A stretch of DNA of 64,000 bases from contig NZ_SCWA01000008.1 in the NCBI RefSeq assembly GCF_004359615.1, positions 1 to 64,000 on the forward strand, given 5' to 3'. The notes below the pieces were generated by a model. It was not told the origin of the DNA and searched no databases. It saw nothing but the letters and a program-made list of their open reading frames with translations. Shown here one piece after another: positions 40,894 through 50,331 of this stretch. This DNA is from Macrococcus brunensis. Lineage in GTDB: Bacteria > Bacillota > Bacilli > Staphylococcales > Staphylococcaceae. Made by a program: the position numbers and the translations under genes. Every line of letters starts with the position of its first letter. Within the stretch, counting starts at the first letter, position 1.

Positions 40894-42057
40894 TTTAAGT
40901 TCATTTATATTTTCAACGATGGTTAAGAATGTCTGAATGCCATATAGCAGTCCTTTTTCATCGATATCAAATTTGGGATGATGGTGCGGGTAGTGGGCGT
41001 TCATTTCTTCATTCATGACACCGGTATAAAAGTAAGTACCTGGTCTTTCTTTTAAGAAATAACTGAAGTCTTCACCACCAAGCGAAGCAGGCTGAAGTTT
41101 AACTTCTTCAGCAAAACCAGCGGCTGCTACACGTTCCATTAACCATTCTGTTTCTTTAACGGGATTAACTAGGGCAGGATAACCATCTTCGTACTGAAGG
41201 TCAATGGTGACTTGATAGCCCACTTCAACTGCTTGAATCAATTGTGTCATGCGCTCTTTTACTTTTTCTTTAATTGTATCCTGGTAAGTTCGGACAGTGC
41301 CGGACAAGTAAGCATGATCTGCGATGACATTAAAAGCATCTCCTGCTTTGAATTCTCCAACAGTCACAACAGCGGTTTCAATCGGATCAACTGAACGTGA
41401 GACAATCGTCTGGAACTGACTGATTAAGCTGCTGGCAGCGATGATAGCATCATGTGTTTCATGTGGGGCTGCACCATGTCCACCTTTCCCCTGGACCTTG
41501 ATGGTAAAACGGTCTGCATTCGCATAAGCAGGTCCCGGGCAGAAGGCAATAGTACCAGTCGGTAAGTAGCTTGCTGTATGTGTACCGAAGACATAATCGA
41601 CGCCTTCCAGTGCGCCTGTCTGAATCATGGACAGCGCGCCACCGGGAATCAGCTCCTCGGCATGCTGATGAATAAGGACGATATTACCGGCTATTTTGTC
41701 ACGGTTATCTGTAAGTATTTTAGCGGTAATCAGAAGCATAGCAGTATGAGCATCGTGACCGCAGGCATGCATGACACCTGGCACTGTCGACTTATATGGC
41801 ACTTCTTTTAGATCCTGTATCGGCAGCGCATCAAAATCAGCACGAAAAGCGATGGTCGGGCCCGGCGCGGTTCCTTTTATTCTGCCTAATACACCATTTC
41901 CGCCGACGTCACGTGTGACCTCTATATCAAGTGCTTCTAAATATTCTGCGATATAGCGTTTCGTATTATCTTCATGGAATGACAATTCCGGATGCATATG
42001 CAGGTGTCGTCTGATAGCAATCAGTTCTTCTTCATAGTCTAGGATGTTCCAGTTCAT
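40891..42057 (-). CDS. M20-family amidohydrolase (copy C)
   Basis: 388 residues. Peptidase M20D type (N-acyl-amino-acid amidohydrolase / IAA-Leu hydrolase-like). Metal-site segment MHACGHDAHTAM (about residue 98), glutamate-rich QHAEELIPGG, and the C-terminal LGGEDFSYFL. Last gene of three tandem minus-strand paralogues; its start overlaps copy B stop by 4 nt. Cytoplasmic; removes an acyl group from an N-acyl amino acid, with actual substrate unknown. Confidence 0.88.
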   Translation of the reverse strand: MNWNILDYEEELIAIRRHLHMHPELSFHEDNTKRYIAEYLEALDIEVTRDVGGNGVLGRIKGTAPGPTIAFRADFDALPIQDLKEVPYKSTVPGVMHACGHDAHTAMLLITAKILTDNRDKIAGNIVLIHQHAEELIPGGALSMIQTGALEGVDYVFGTHTASYLPTGTIAFCPGPAYANADRFTIKVQGKGGHGAAPHETHDAIIAASSLISQFQTIVSRSVDPIETAVVTVGEFKAGDAFNVIADHAYLSGTVRTYQDTIKEKVKERMTQLIQAVEVGYQVTIDLQYEDGYPALVNPVKETEWLMERVAAAGFAEEVKLQPASLGGEDFSYFLKERPGTYFYTGVMNEEMNAHYPHHHPKFDIDEKGLLYGIQTFLTIVENINELK

Positions 42058-43232
42058 TCGCTCGCCTCCTTCTTGAAATAGTCTTCTACAGACTGCAGAA
42101 AGACTTTGACTGCATTCATCATACCTTGTTCGTCTATATCGAACTTAGGGTGATGATGCGGAAAATCTGCTTTAAAGTTCTCGTTACGAGTACCTGTATA
42201 GAAAAACGCTCCGGGTACTCGTTGCAAGTAATAGGAGAAGTCTTCGCCGCCAAGAGAAGGTTCAAGTTCAACAAGTTCGGTCACGCTATCGATTTTTCTG
42301 GCAGCGTTGACGATTGTCATCATCTCTTTTTCAGTGTTGACGACAGGAGGATAGCCTTTTAAGTATTTAAGCTCATAAGTAATACCTGTAGTCGTCACAA
42401 GACCTTCTAAACAGCGTTTAAGTTCTGAATACATCAGATTCTGTGTTTCTGCATCGAATGTACGAATCGTGCCACCGATTTTGGCGCTATCTGGAATGAC
42501 ATTATTCTGTTCGCCCGCATTAAACATTGTGATAGAGAGGACAGCAGGAGCAGTGGGTTTTGTCTTACGGGACACGATATACTGCAGGTCATTGCAGAGA
42601 CGAATAGCAGCTGCGATCGGGTCGATTGTCGTATCAGGATGAGCAGCATGCCCCCCGCGACCTTGCAGTGTAATCCAGAAGTCGTCAGGAATACCTGTCA
42701 CTGTGCCTACTTTATAGCCAATCTGGCCGACTGGCAGGCTGCTTGATACATGCTGGCCGATAATCGCATCTACGCCGCGCAGACAATCATCCGCTATCAT
42801 CTGAATAGCACCGCCGGGGTCTACTTCTTCAGCATGTTGATGGATGAAAACAATATTACCGGGTATTTCGTCGCGATGCTGACTGAGAATCTTTGCAGTG
42901 ATGAGTAATACCGCTGTATGAGCATCATGACCACAGGCATGCATGACACCAGGGACTGTAGACTTATAAGGAACTTCTTTTTCATCCTGGATGGGCAGTG
43001 CATCAAAGTCAGCACGGATGGCGAGTGTCGGTAACGACGGATCTTTGATCATCCGTCCGACAACTCCTCTGCCCCCGACACCTGTTTCGACTTCGATACC
43101 GAGAGCCGTGAGATAATCAGAGATGTAAAGGAGTGTTTTCTCCTCCTGAAAAGAGAGTTCAGGATGCATATGTAAATGACGACGGATTTTGATCAGTTCG
43201 TCATTATATTGTTCAGCGTTGTTGATCAACAT
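42054..43232 (-). CDS. M20-family amidohydrolase (copy B)
   Basis: 392 residues, same family as its neighbours. N-terminus carries RRHLHMHPELSFQEEKTL, then MHACGHDAHTAV, QHAEEVDPGG and LGGEDFSYYL. All metal and catalytic positions that I can see are kept. Overlaps copy A by 20 nt and copy C by 4 nt, so the three are translated from one message. Its dimerisation-domain sequence differs from copies A and C, which may mean different acyl specificity. Confidence 0.88.
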   Translation of the reverse strand: MLINNAEQYNDELIKIRRHLHMHPELSFQEEKTLLYISDYLTALGIEVETGVGGRGVVGRMIKDPSLPTLAIRADFDALPIQDEKEVPYKSTVPGVMHACGHDAHTAVLLITAKILSQHRDEIPGNIVFIHQHAEEVDPGGAIQMIADDCLRGVDAIIGQHVSSSLPVGQIGYKVGTVTGIPDDFWITLQGRGGHAAHPDTTIDPIAAAIRLCNDLQYIVSRKTKPTAPAVLSITMFNAGEQNNVIPDSAKIGGTIRTFDAETQNLMYSELKRCLEGLVTTTGITYELKYLKGYPPVVNTEKEMMTIVNAARKIDSVTELVELEPSLGGEDFSYYLQRVPGAFFYTGTRNENFKADFPHHHPKFDIDEQGMMNAVKVFLQSVEDYFKKEASE

Positions 43233-44385
43233 TGAGCAGACCTTCTTCCATTAAGATTGATAGAAACATTTTAAGACCACTGGCAAGAGATGCTTCGTCG
43301 ATATCGAACAGCGCATGGTGATGGGGCGGATAGTCCGGTGAACCTGCGCCTGTCAGAAAGAAAGCACCCGGCTTATATTGCAGGTAATAAGCATAGTCTT
43401 CACCGACCATCATCGGTTCTGTTTCTATAAAAGGCAGATTCAGCCGTTCAGCTGCCTGGCGGATGATTTCGTATTCCCTGTCATGGTTAGTGACAGAGGG
43501 ATAGCCGTCCATATAGTTGAAATGGTACGTGATACCCATCGATATCTTAAGACCCTCCAGAATATCTGTCATCGCTTTTTTGATCTGCTGCTTCACTTCA
43601 TCACGGAATGTGCGGACTGTCCCTGTACAGTAAGCTTCCTGACTAATGATATTAAAGGCCTGACCGGCTTTTACTTTACCGACTGTTACAACAGCAGGAT
43701 CTACAGGATCAATCTGCCTGGAAACAATGGTCTGCAGCTGGCGGATGAGTTCAGCCATTGCGACGATTGCATCGATAGTGGTGTAGGGTTTAGCGCCATG
43801 GCCACCTTTACCAGTCAACGTAATCTCGAATAAATCCGGACTCGCCATCAGTGCACCAGGACGGCAGTGAACTTCATGTGTTTTGAACTGACTCCAGAGA
43901 TGCTGGCCATAAATCGCATCGACACCTGCGAGTGCACCGTCCTTCACCATAGGCTCAGCCCCGCCCGGAGCCAGTTCTTCAGCAAACTGAAAAATCAACA
44001 CAACATTGCCGTTAAGTTTGGCAATATGTTCATTCAGGATAGACGCCAGAGAAAGTAAAATTGAAGTGTGGCCATCATGACCACAGGCATGCATAACGCC
44101 TGGCACGGTCGATTTATACGGGACCTCCTTTAGATCCTGTATCGGCAGTGCATCAAAATCAGCACGAAAAGCAATTGTTCTATCGCCATTGCCCTTTATT
44201 TCAGCGACTATTCCGTTTCCTCCGACATTCTCTCTAATATGAAAATGAGAAAGTTTCTGCAGATGTTTCAATATGTATTGATATGTTTCAGTCTCCTGGA
44301 AAGAGAGTTCAGGATGTTGATGTAAATATCTTCTCTGTTCAATTAGAGCGGACAATTGATTTTCAACAACTTGATTTATTTTCAT
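43213..44385 (-). CDS. M20-family amidohydrolase (copy A, first in operon)
   Basis: 390 residues. MHACGHDGHTSI, QFAEELAPGG and MVGEDYAYYL mark the M20D metal site. It is first of three tandem genes transcribed leftward. RBS GGGAGC is 7 nt from the ATG. One amidohydrolase at this place next to tuf is normal in staphylococci; three is not. The promoter must lie in 44386-44520, but I see only weak candidates there. Confidence 0.88.
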   Translation of the reverse strand: MKINQVVENQLSALIEQRRYLHQHPELSFQETETYQYILKHLQKLSHFHIRENVGGNGIVAEIKGNGDRTIAFRADFDALPIQDLKEVPYKSTVPGVMHACGHDGHTSILLSLASILNEHIAKLNGNVVLIFQFAEELAPGGAEPMVKDGALAGVDAIYGQHLWSQFKTHEVHCRPGALMASPDLFEITLTGKGGHGAKPYTTIDAIVAMAELIRQLQTIVSRQIDPVDPAVVTVGKVKAGQAFNIISQEAYCTGTVRTFRDEVKQQIKKAMTDILEGLKISMGITYHFNYMDGYPSVTNHDREYEIIRQAAERLNLPFIETEPMMVGEDYAYYLQYKPGAFFLTGAGSPDYPPHHHALFDIDEASLASGLKMFLSILMEEGLLNVDQQR

Positions 44386-44524
44386 ATTTCAGCTCCCGTT
44401 TTCTTTAAATTCTAGCAAACCTCCAGGCAGAATAAAACAACTGTATTTTAAATAATCTGAATCGTCTAAGAAAAGTGTACATAAGAGATACAAGCAGCAT
44501 GGTTAGAAATTTCTGAAAATAGTG

Positions 44525-44553
44525 TTGACATTAAATCTGCTGTCCTTTAATAT
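44525..44553 (+). promoter_or_regulatory. Promoter of the mtn operon
   Basis: TTGACA (44525-44530), exactly 17 nt, TAATAT (44548-44553). Initiation near 44560 gives the S-box leader. Confidence 0.85.
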
Positions 44554-44579
44554 TCATATTAACCAAAAACTAAATAGTT

Positions 44580-44732
44580 CTTATCAAGAGTGACTGAGGG
44601 ATTAGGCCCGATGACGTCCAGCAACCTGTCCGATGGAAAAGGTGCCAATTCCTACAGTACACATGTACTGAAAGATAAGTAGAGATACTGATGGCGACGT
44701 TTTTCCTGTGAACAGGAGAAACGTCTTTTTTT
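44580..44732 (+). promoter_or_regulatory. SAM riboswitch (S-box) with terminator
   Basis: P1 is CTTATC (44580-44585) with GATAAG (44674-44679). Conserved S-box core: CAAGAG, GAGGGATTAGGCCCGATGA, CAGCAACC, GGTGCCAATTCC. Terminator: GACGTTTTTCCTGT with ACAGGAGAAACGTC and T7 (44696-44732). High S-adenosylmethionine should stop transcription before mtnK; low SAM lets the whole salvage and transport operon be made. Confidence 0.96.
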
Positions 44733-44761
44733 GCTTCTTGATGATGAACAAGGGGGAAATT

Positions 44762-45955
44762 ATGAATTTTGATGAGTATTTCTTAATGGATGAACAAGCA
44801 GTCAGCGATTATATCAAATATAAGACAACTCTGTTTGAGACTGATGAACTGTTTGTAACGGAGATTGGTGACGGCAATTTAAACTATGTTTTTAGAGTTT
44901 CAGATGGAGATCGTTCTGTCATCGTTAAGCATTCTGGGCACACTGCGCGGATCTCAGATGAGTTTGTTCTGTCAACAGACCGCACGATCAGAGAAGGACA
45001 CTTGATTCAGGCGCATAGCCATTACGTTCCTGATCTTGTACCTCAAATCATCCTGATTGATCCGATTATGAAATGTGTCATCATGGAGGATTTAAAAGAC
45101 TATACGATATTACGGACAGCGCTTCAGGACGGACAGACATTTCCGTTTCTAGGGCAGGAGCTCGGGCGCTATTTAGCAGAGACTTTAATCCGGACTTCAG
45201 ATTTTGTGATGCCCGCTAAAGAGAAAAAAGCACTGCAGAAAGAAATGATCAATCCGGAACTCTGTGAGATTACTGAAGATCTCGTCTATACAGAACCTTT
45301 TTATAATAACTTCAATCGTAATGAGCTGTCTGAAGACTTAGCGAGAGTAGTAGACCGCATCGTCTATCAGGACCCTGCTCTTAAATCAGCAGTTGCGCAG
45401 GCGAAGCTGAAGTTTCTGAATAAAGCAGAGAGCCTGATTCATGGTGACCTGCATTCCGGCTCAATCTTTATCAACTCGTCAGGACTTAAAGTCATCGATC
45501 CTGAATTCGGTTTCTTTGGCCCGGCTGGTTATGACCTCGGCAATATTATTGCCCATCTGTTCTTTGCCCATACGTATGCCTCATCATCAGGACGAGTCGA
45601 CCAGGCCCTCTGGATAGAGCAGACGCTTGAAGAAGTGCTTCAGACATTCCGGTCTCAGGCGCTCACTATTTTACAGCAGGAGACAATAGATGTGGCTTTG
45701 CGTGATTCATCTATTTTTGCAGGATTTATCAATGAAATCGAAAAAGATGCTTACATTGTCGCAGGACTGGAGATCATCCGCCGCATTGTAGGTATTGCCA
45801 AAGTTACAGATATTACGAGCTTACAGGATGACCGCATTACAGCCGAAACGCAGCTTCTGCTGTTCGCAACTTTCTTAATCAAACATCCTGAGCAAGTCAG
45901 AGCTTTTTCCTCGCTGTTCACGCTGTTTGACAGTAGCAAGGAGTCAGTCGCATGA
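44762..45955 (+). CDS. mtnK: S-methyl-5-thioribose kinase
   Basis: 397 residues, the same length as the B. subtilis enzyme. Protein-kinase-like fold: VTEIGDGNLNYVFRV glycine loop, LIHGDLHSGSIF catalytic loop, and KVIDPEFGFFG with the metal-binding aspartate. Phosphorylates methylthioribose (MTR) to MTR-1-phosphate. ATG at 44762 (AGGGGGAAATT); the frame open from 44708 lies in the terminator. First gene of the S-box operon; mtnA overlaps by 4 nt. Confidence 0.95.
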   Translation: MNFDEYFLMDEQAVSDYIKYKTTLFETDELFVTEIGDGNLNYVFRVSDGDRSVIVKHSGHTARISDEFVLSTDRTIREGHLIQAHSHYVPDLVPQIILIDPIMKCVIMEDLKDYTILRTALQDGQTFPFLGQELGRYLAETLIRTSDFVMPAKEKKALQKEMINPELCEITEDLVYTEPFYNNFNRNELSEDLARVVDRIVYQDPALKSAVAQAKLKFLNKAESLIHGDLHSGSIFINSSGLKVIDPEFGFFGPAGYDLGNIIAHLFFAHTYASSSGRVDQALWIEQTLEEVLQTFRSQALTILQQETIDVALRDSSIFAGFINEIEKDAYIVAGLEIIRRIVGIAKVTDITSLQDDRITAETQLLLFATFLIKHPEQVRAFSSLFTLFDSSKESVA

Positions 45956-46968
45956 AAACTATCTCGTACAAAGACGGCAAACTGACGCTGCTGGATCAGA
46001 CACAGCTGCCTCATCAGACGACATACATCACTTATACAGAACATGAGAAAATTGCTCGCGCCATTGAAGATATGGTGGTCAGAGGAGCACCTGCTATCGG
46101 TATAACAGCTGCTTATGGCGTCGCAGTAGGCGCACGTGAATATCAACGTGGTTCTTTCAAAGAACATATGACACGTGTTATCGAAAGACTGCAGCATACA
46201 CGGCCGACTGCTGTTAACCTGCACTGGGCACTGAAACGGGTTCATGCAGTAGTCACTGATCATCCTGCTGAAACGATTCAGGCGCTTGAACAGGAAGCAG
46301 AAAGAATCTTTGAGGAAGACCAGGCAATCAACCTGGCGATTGGACAGCATCTTAAAAGATTAGTAACAGAATCATCAGCTTTTCTGATTCACTGCAATCC
46401 TGGACGCCTTGCCACCAGTGATTACGGTACAGCGACAGCACCTTTCTATCTGGCCCACGTGGAAGGTGTGAAGTTTAAAGTCTATAGCGACGAGACCAGA
46501 CCAAGACTACAGGGTGCTTTGACAGCCTACGAACTATCAGAAGCAGGTATTGATGTAACGGTCATCACAGATTCAACAGCCGCGACATTGATGCAGCAGG
46601 GGAAGATAACAGCAGTATTTGTAGGATGCGACAGAGTGGCAGCGAATGGCGATGTCGTCAATAAAATCGGGACATTGCCGCTTGCGATAGCCGCTCACTA
46701 TTTTAAAGTGCCTTTTTATGTGGCGGCACCCACACCAACGTTTGACCTGACGATAGAAGACGGCAGTCATATTCCGATAGAAGAACGTCATGCGACTGAA
46801 GTGACACATATTCGTGAGCAGCCGGTCACAATCGAAGGGACTGTCTACAATCCGGCGTTTGACGTCACACCAGCCGCGCTTATTACCGGCATTGTCACAG
46901 AACACGGGGAAATCGAACCTACTTATGAAGCAATTAAGAACTTATTCAGCAAAGGGGAAAAAGAATGA
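45952..46968 (+). CDS. mtnA: S-methyl-5-thioribose-1-phosphate isomerase
   Basis: 338 residues. eIF2B-like fold; VVRGAPAIGITAAYG near residue 43, the HCNPGRLATSDYGTA catalytic Cys segment, and GCDRVAANGDVVNKIGT with the catalytic Asp. Converts MTR-1-P to methylthioribulose-1-P. ATGA overlaps at both ends (with mtnK and the next gene) show tight coupling. Confidence 0.95.
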   Translation: MKTISYKDGKLTLLDQTQLPHQTTYITYTEHEKIARAIEDMVVRGAPAIGITAAYGVAVGAREYQRGSFKEHMTRVIERLQHTRPTAVNLHWALKRVHAVVTDHPAETIQALEQEAERIFEEDQAINLAIGQHLKRLVTESSAFLIHCNPGRLATSDYGTATAPFYLAHVEGVKFKVYSDETRPRLQGALTAYELSEAGIDVTVITDSTAATLMQQGKITAVFVGCDRVAANGDVVNKIGTLPLAIAAHYFKVPFYVAAPTPTFDLTIEDGSHIPIEERHATEVTHIREQPVTIEGTVYNPAFDVTPAALITGIVTEHGEIEPTYEAIKNLFSKGEKE

Positions 46969-48008
46969 AACGAACACTTGGGATATTAATGACTGCAGGT
47001 ATACTGCTTGCAGGATGTGGTCAAGAAGAGAAAACAGCAACTAGCGCAAACAAAGAAGTAGCGGGTAAGAAAATTGCAGTCATCAGAAACCTGGCGAGTG
47101 ATGACCATACGAAACAATTTATTGATGGCGCTAAAGCTGAAGGAAAAGCATTGGGCCTGACAGTGGACACTTTTCTGTCGAACGGCAATGATGCTAAGTT
47201 TCAGCAGCTGGTCGATCAGGCAGTTCTGAAGAAGTATGATGGTATCATACTTTCACACGGAAAAGAAGATTACAGCTACAACCTAGTTAAAAAAGTAGCT
47301 GATGCAGGTATTAAAGTCGTTACTTTTGATACAAAGTCAGATCAGAACGGCAAAGTACTGGATCACGTAGTCGCAACAAGTCAGGATGACCATGCACTGG
47401 CGGAACTGTCACTCGATGCGCTGATCGAAGACAAAAAACAACCGGTCAAAGTACTGAAGTTATGGGTAGGACCCGGGTTCCTGCCACTGGATAGAAGAGA
47501 AGAAGTATTTAAGGATTATGTAAAAGAAGGCAAAATTAAAGTCGTTGAAACAGTAGGACCGACAAACTTTGAAGATGTGTCAGGTGATGTTAAGAAAAAG
47601 ACAGCTGCAGTTTTAGCAAAATATAACAATAAGGATATCGATGCTGTCTGGGGCGCTTGGGATGAAATGACAAAAGGTGCTTACTTAGCCATCAAAGAAA
47701 AACAGGCTGTGTTACCGATTTATTCAATCGATATCTCAAACCAGGATATTAACTTCCTGAAAGAACTGAATAGCAACTGGAAGACGACGGCTGGTGTCAA
47801 TCCAAGAGTGATAGGTATTACAGATGTCAGACTGCTGGCGAAGCAGCTGAATAATGAGAAAGTACCTCAGACCTATGAATTCAAACCTGTTCAAGTGAAG
47901 CAAAGTGATCTGAAGAAGGATTCGACAATGGAGAACCTGTCGCAGACGATTCCTTCGTTTGGCGACACAGGACTATTCCAGTCTGAGTGGATGAAGGAGA
48001 AGAAGTAA
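46965..48008 (+). CDS. ABC-type sugar substrate-binding lipoprotein in the mtn operon
   Basis: 347 residues. Lipoprotein signal: K2-R3, hydrophobic core, lipobox LAGC (15-18) with C18 lipidation. The mature part is a type I periplasmic-binding-protein fold (RbsB/Peripla_BP_4): KIAVIRNLASDDHTKQFIDG, KYDGIILSHG, VWGAWDEMTKGA. It overlaps mtnA by 4 nt. From context, the ligand is inferred to be methylthioribose or a related 5-thiopentose; the fold supports only 'sugar-like'. Confidence 0.88.
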   Translation: MKRTLGILMTAGILLAGCGQEEKTATSANKEVAGKKIAVIRNLASDDHTKQFIDGAKAEGKALGLTVDTFLSNGNDAKFQQLVDQAVLKKYDGIILSHGKEDYSYNLVKKVADAGIKVVTFDTKSDQNGKVLDHVVATSQDDHALAELSLDALIEDKKQPVKVLKLWVGPGFLPLDRREEVFKDYVKEGKIKVVETVGPTNFEDVSGDVKKKTAAVLAKYNNKDIDAVWGAWDEMTKGAYLAIKEKQAVLPIYSIDISNQDINFLKELNSNWKTTAGVNPRVIGITDVRLLAKQLNNEKVPQTYEFKPVQVKQSDLKKDSTMENLSQTIPSFGDTGLFQSEWMKEKK

Positions 48009-49367
48009 GTGGAGTACCGAACTGAAGACCTCTGTTTGACACTGTCCGGACAGAAGATACTGAATGATATTTCACTCGACTTTAAAACAGGACAGATTCA
48101 TGCAGTCATCGGGAGTAATGGGGCAGGAAAATCATCGCTTATGAAAGTGCTGAGCGGTCATTACCCTTATCAGACAGGGAAACTATTCAAAGACAACAAA
48201 CACGTTAAAGACTTCAGTCACGATATTGCTTATGTGGCGCAGGAGGTTGATGAAGTCCTGTTCAATGACCTCACTGTTTATGATAATTTGATCGTTCATG
48301 ACTTAAAGTCAGGGTTTGTCTACAGGCGGAGGCGTTATGATGAACTGAAAAAATGGATCGAACAGTGGCAGCTGGACCTGTCACTCGACCAGTTAGTCAG
48401 GTCGCTGACTTTATCCCAAAAACAGATTATCGTGATTTTAAGAGCTATTCTCCAGAACAAGAAACTCATCGTGCTGGATGAACCAACTGCAAGTCTCAGC
48501 CAGAAAGAAGTCAGCGAGTTATTTAGAGAACTGGAACGCCTGAAAGAAGAAACAGCGATTATCTTTATTTCGCATCATATCCATGAACTGCTCGCAGTGG
48601 CTGATGAAGTCATCGTTCTGAGAAACGGTGAAGTTTATGACAGAAGACCTGTAGACGACTGGACAGAAAAAACACTTGCTGCAAGTATTACAGATCAGGC
48701 GGCTCTGTCTAAAAGGTTACCGGTACAAAAGGGAGAAGAAATCCTCAGCATTAAAGGTATCAGTGAAGAAATGCTGACTGATATTTCGCTCGATATCTAT
48801 AGCGGAGAAGTTGTGGGAATAGCAGGACTGGTCGGTGCCGGAAAAAGTGAGCTGGCTGATTATCTTTTTCGTCAGACAAAGGGACTTGCTGCCTATGTGC
48901 CGGAAGAACGGCAGAAACATGGGCTCGTCATGGATCACAGTATCAATGATAATGTACATTTTGCTTCTGCACCGTTCATCTATAAAAACGAGAAAGACGT
49001 TACGCACACACTCGCAGAAGCGGTTACTTTAAAATTTGGGCGTGTAACGGATACTGTTCAGACGTTATCAGGGGGGAATCAGCAGAAAGTCGTGCTCATG
49101 CGAGGTCTGAAGAAACAAGCGCAGCTCTTTATCTGTGATGAGCCCATGACAGGTATAGATGTCGGTGCAAAACAGGATATCTTTCGCAATCTGGAAGCCT
49201 TGAAGCACGAAGGCAAAGGAGTCATCTATCTGTCATCTGACTTTAGAGAACTCTTAACGATAGCAGATCGGATCTATGTGATGAATAAAGGTCGTATTGT
49301 CGCTGAAAGACCTTCTGCTGAATGGACCGAACAGGAACTTTTATATATTGCATCTGGAGGACAATAA
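48009..49367 (+). CDS. ABC-type sugar importer ATPase (RbsA-like, two nucleotide-binding domains)
   Basis: 452 residues, slightly short for the RbsA/MglA group (about 490-500). Domain 1: Walker A GSNGAGKSS (35-43), Walker B VLDEP. Domain 2: degenerate-type P-loop GLVGAGKSE (273-281), signature LSGGNQQ (about 352-358), Walker B ICDEP. The first domain's signature (LTLSQKQ) is weak. GTG start at 48009 after AAGGAGAAGAAG. No spacing from the lipoprotein stop; the permease starts 1 nt after this gene's stop. Confidence 0.9.
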   Translation: MEYRTEDLCLTLSGQKILNDISLDFKTGQIHAVIGSNGAGKSSLMKVLSGHYPYQTGKLFKDNKHVKDFSHDIAYVAQEVDEVLFNDLTVYDNLIVHDLKSGFVYRRRRYDELKKWIEQWQLDLSLDQLVRSLTLSQKQIIVILRAILQNKKLIVLDEPTASLSQKEVSELFRELERLKEETAIIFISHHIHELLAVADEVIVLRNGEVYDRRPVDDWTEKTLAASITDQAALSKRLPVQKGEEILSIKGISEEMLTDISLDIYSGEVVGIAGLVGAGKSELADYLFRQTKGLAAYVPEERQKHGLVMDHSINDNVHFASAPFIYKNEKDVTHTLAEAVTLKFGRVTDTVQTLSGGNQQKVVLMRGLKKQAQLFICDEPMTGIDVGAKQDIFRNLEALKHEGKGVIYLSSDFRELLTIADRIYVMNKGRIVAERPSAEWTEQELLYIASGGQ

Positions 49368-49368
49368 C

Positions 49369-50331
49369 ATGAGAATCAAACAACTGGGACTCCCAGCTGT
49401 CATCGTGCTGTTGCTGATTATTTTTACAGTGACTGCACCTCACTTTTTATCGATGAATAATATCACGAGTATTGTAAGTGGGATGGTCATCGTGACGATA
49501 GTGGCAATGGGCCTGACTTATAGTCTGAGTGTAGATGGTTTCGATTTATCGGTAGGTTCTACCGTCACACTCAGTAATACACTTATTATTTCACTTTTCG
49601 TCTGGCATCAGCTGTCACTTGGTTTATCCATCCTTGTCACACTGGTTTGTATCATCGGCGTGGCACTGCTGAACTTACTGCTGATTCTTTATTTCAAAGT
49701 ACCGGACCTTTATGCGACACTTGCGACCATGTTTATTGTCGAAGGAATTGCGCTGACTTACTCTGAGGGCGGATCTATCAGTGTGGGTATGTCAAGACAG
49801 GACGGCAGTGCAACGTCAGGACAGATTCCGGCTGATTTTTCAGCGTTAGCTTCTCCTCTATCACTGATTATGATACTTCTGATTATTGGTGTTATTGCCT
49901 ATCTCTTATTACATCGGACAAATCCTGGACGCATTATGTATATGATTGGCTCTAATAAACAGGCGGCAAAATTCAGTGGCATCAAAGTACATCGTCACAT
50001 CGCGGTAGCTTACATCATCTCTGCCTTACTGGCAGGTATCAGCGGCATTCTGCTTGCAGCACAAGTATCTTCTGCACAGATTAATTCAGGAGCAGGCTAT
50101 CTGATGACTGCAGTAGCGGCTGCATTTATAGGGGCGACAGCATCAGCCAGTCATAAACCGAATGTGATAGGTACCATTCTCGGTGCACTTTTGATTGCAG
50201 TACTTGAAAATGGACTCGTTATGTTATCAGTCCCGTACTATGCACTGAATATTGTAAAAGGGTGTGTACTTGCCATTGCACTTATTTTAAATTATCAGCA
50301 GTTCACTAAAGGAGGTCGTCATCGTGTCTGA
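49369..50331 (+). CDS. ABC-type sugar importer permease (RbsC-like)
   Basis: 320 residues with about 8-10 hydrophobic segments. The BPD_transp_2 signature is visible as FDLSVGSTVTLSN near residue 62 and the GR(I)MYMIGSNKQAAKFSGI cytoplasmic loop. ATG at 49369 after TGGAGGAC; a longer frame from 49297 would start inside the ATPase gene. Only one permease gene, so a homodimer is expected. Overlaps mtnW by 8 nt. Confidence 0.9.
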   Translation: MRIKQLGLPAVIVLLLIIFTVTAPHFLSMNNITSIVSGMVIVTIVAMGLTYSLSVDGFDLSVGSTVTLSNTLIISLFVWHQLSLGLSILVTLVCIIGVALLNLLLILYFKVPDLYATLATMFIVEGIALTYSEGGSISVGMSRQDGSATSGQIPADFSALASPLSLIMILLIIGVIAYLLLHRTNPGRIMYMIGSNKQAAKFSGIKVHRHIAVAYIISALLAGISGILLAAQVSSAQINSGAGYLMTAVAAAFIGATASASHKPNVIGTILGALLIAVLENGLVMLSVPYYALNIVKGCVLAIALILNYQQFTKGGRHRV

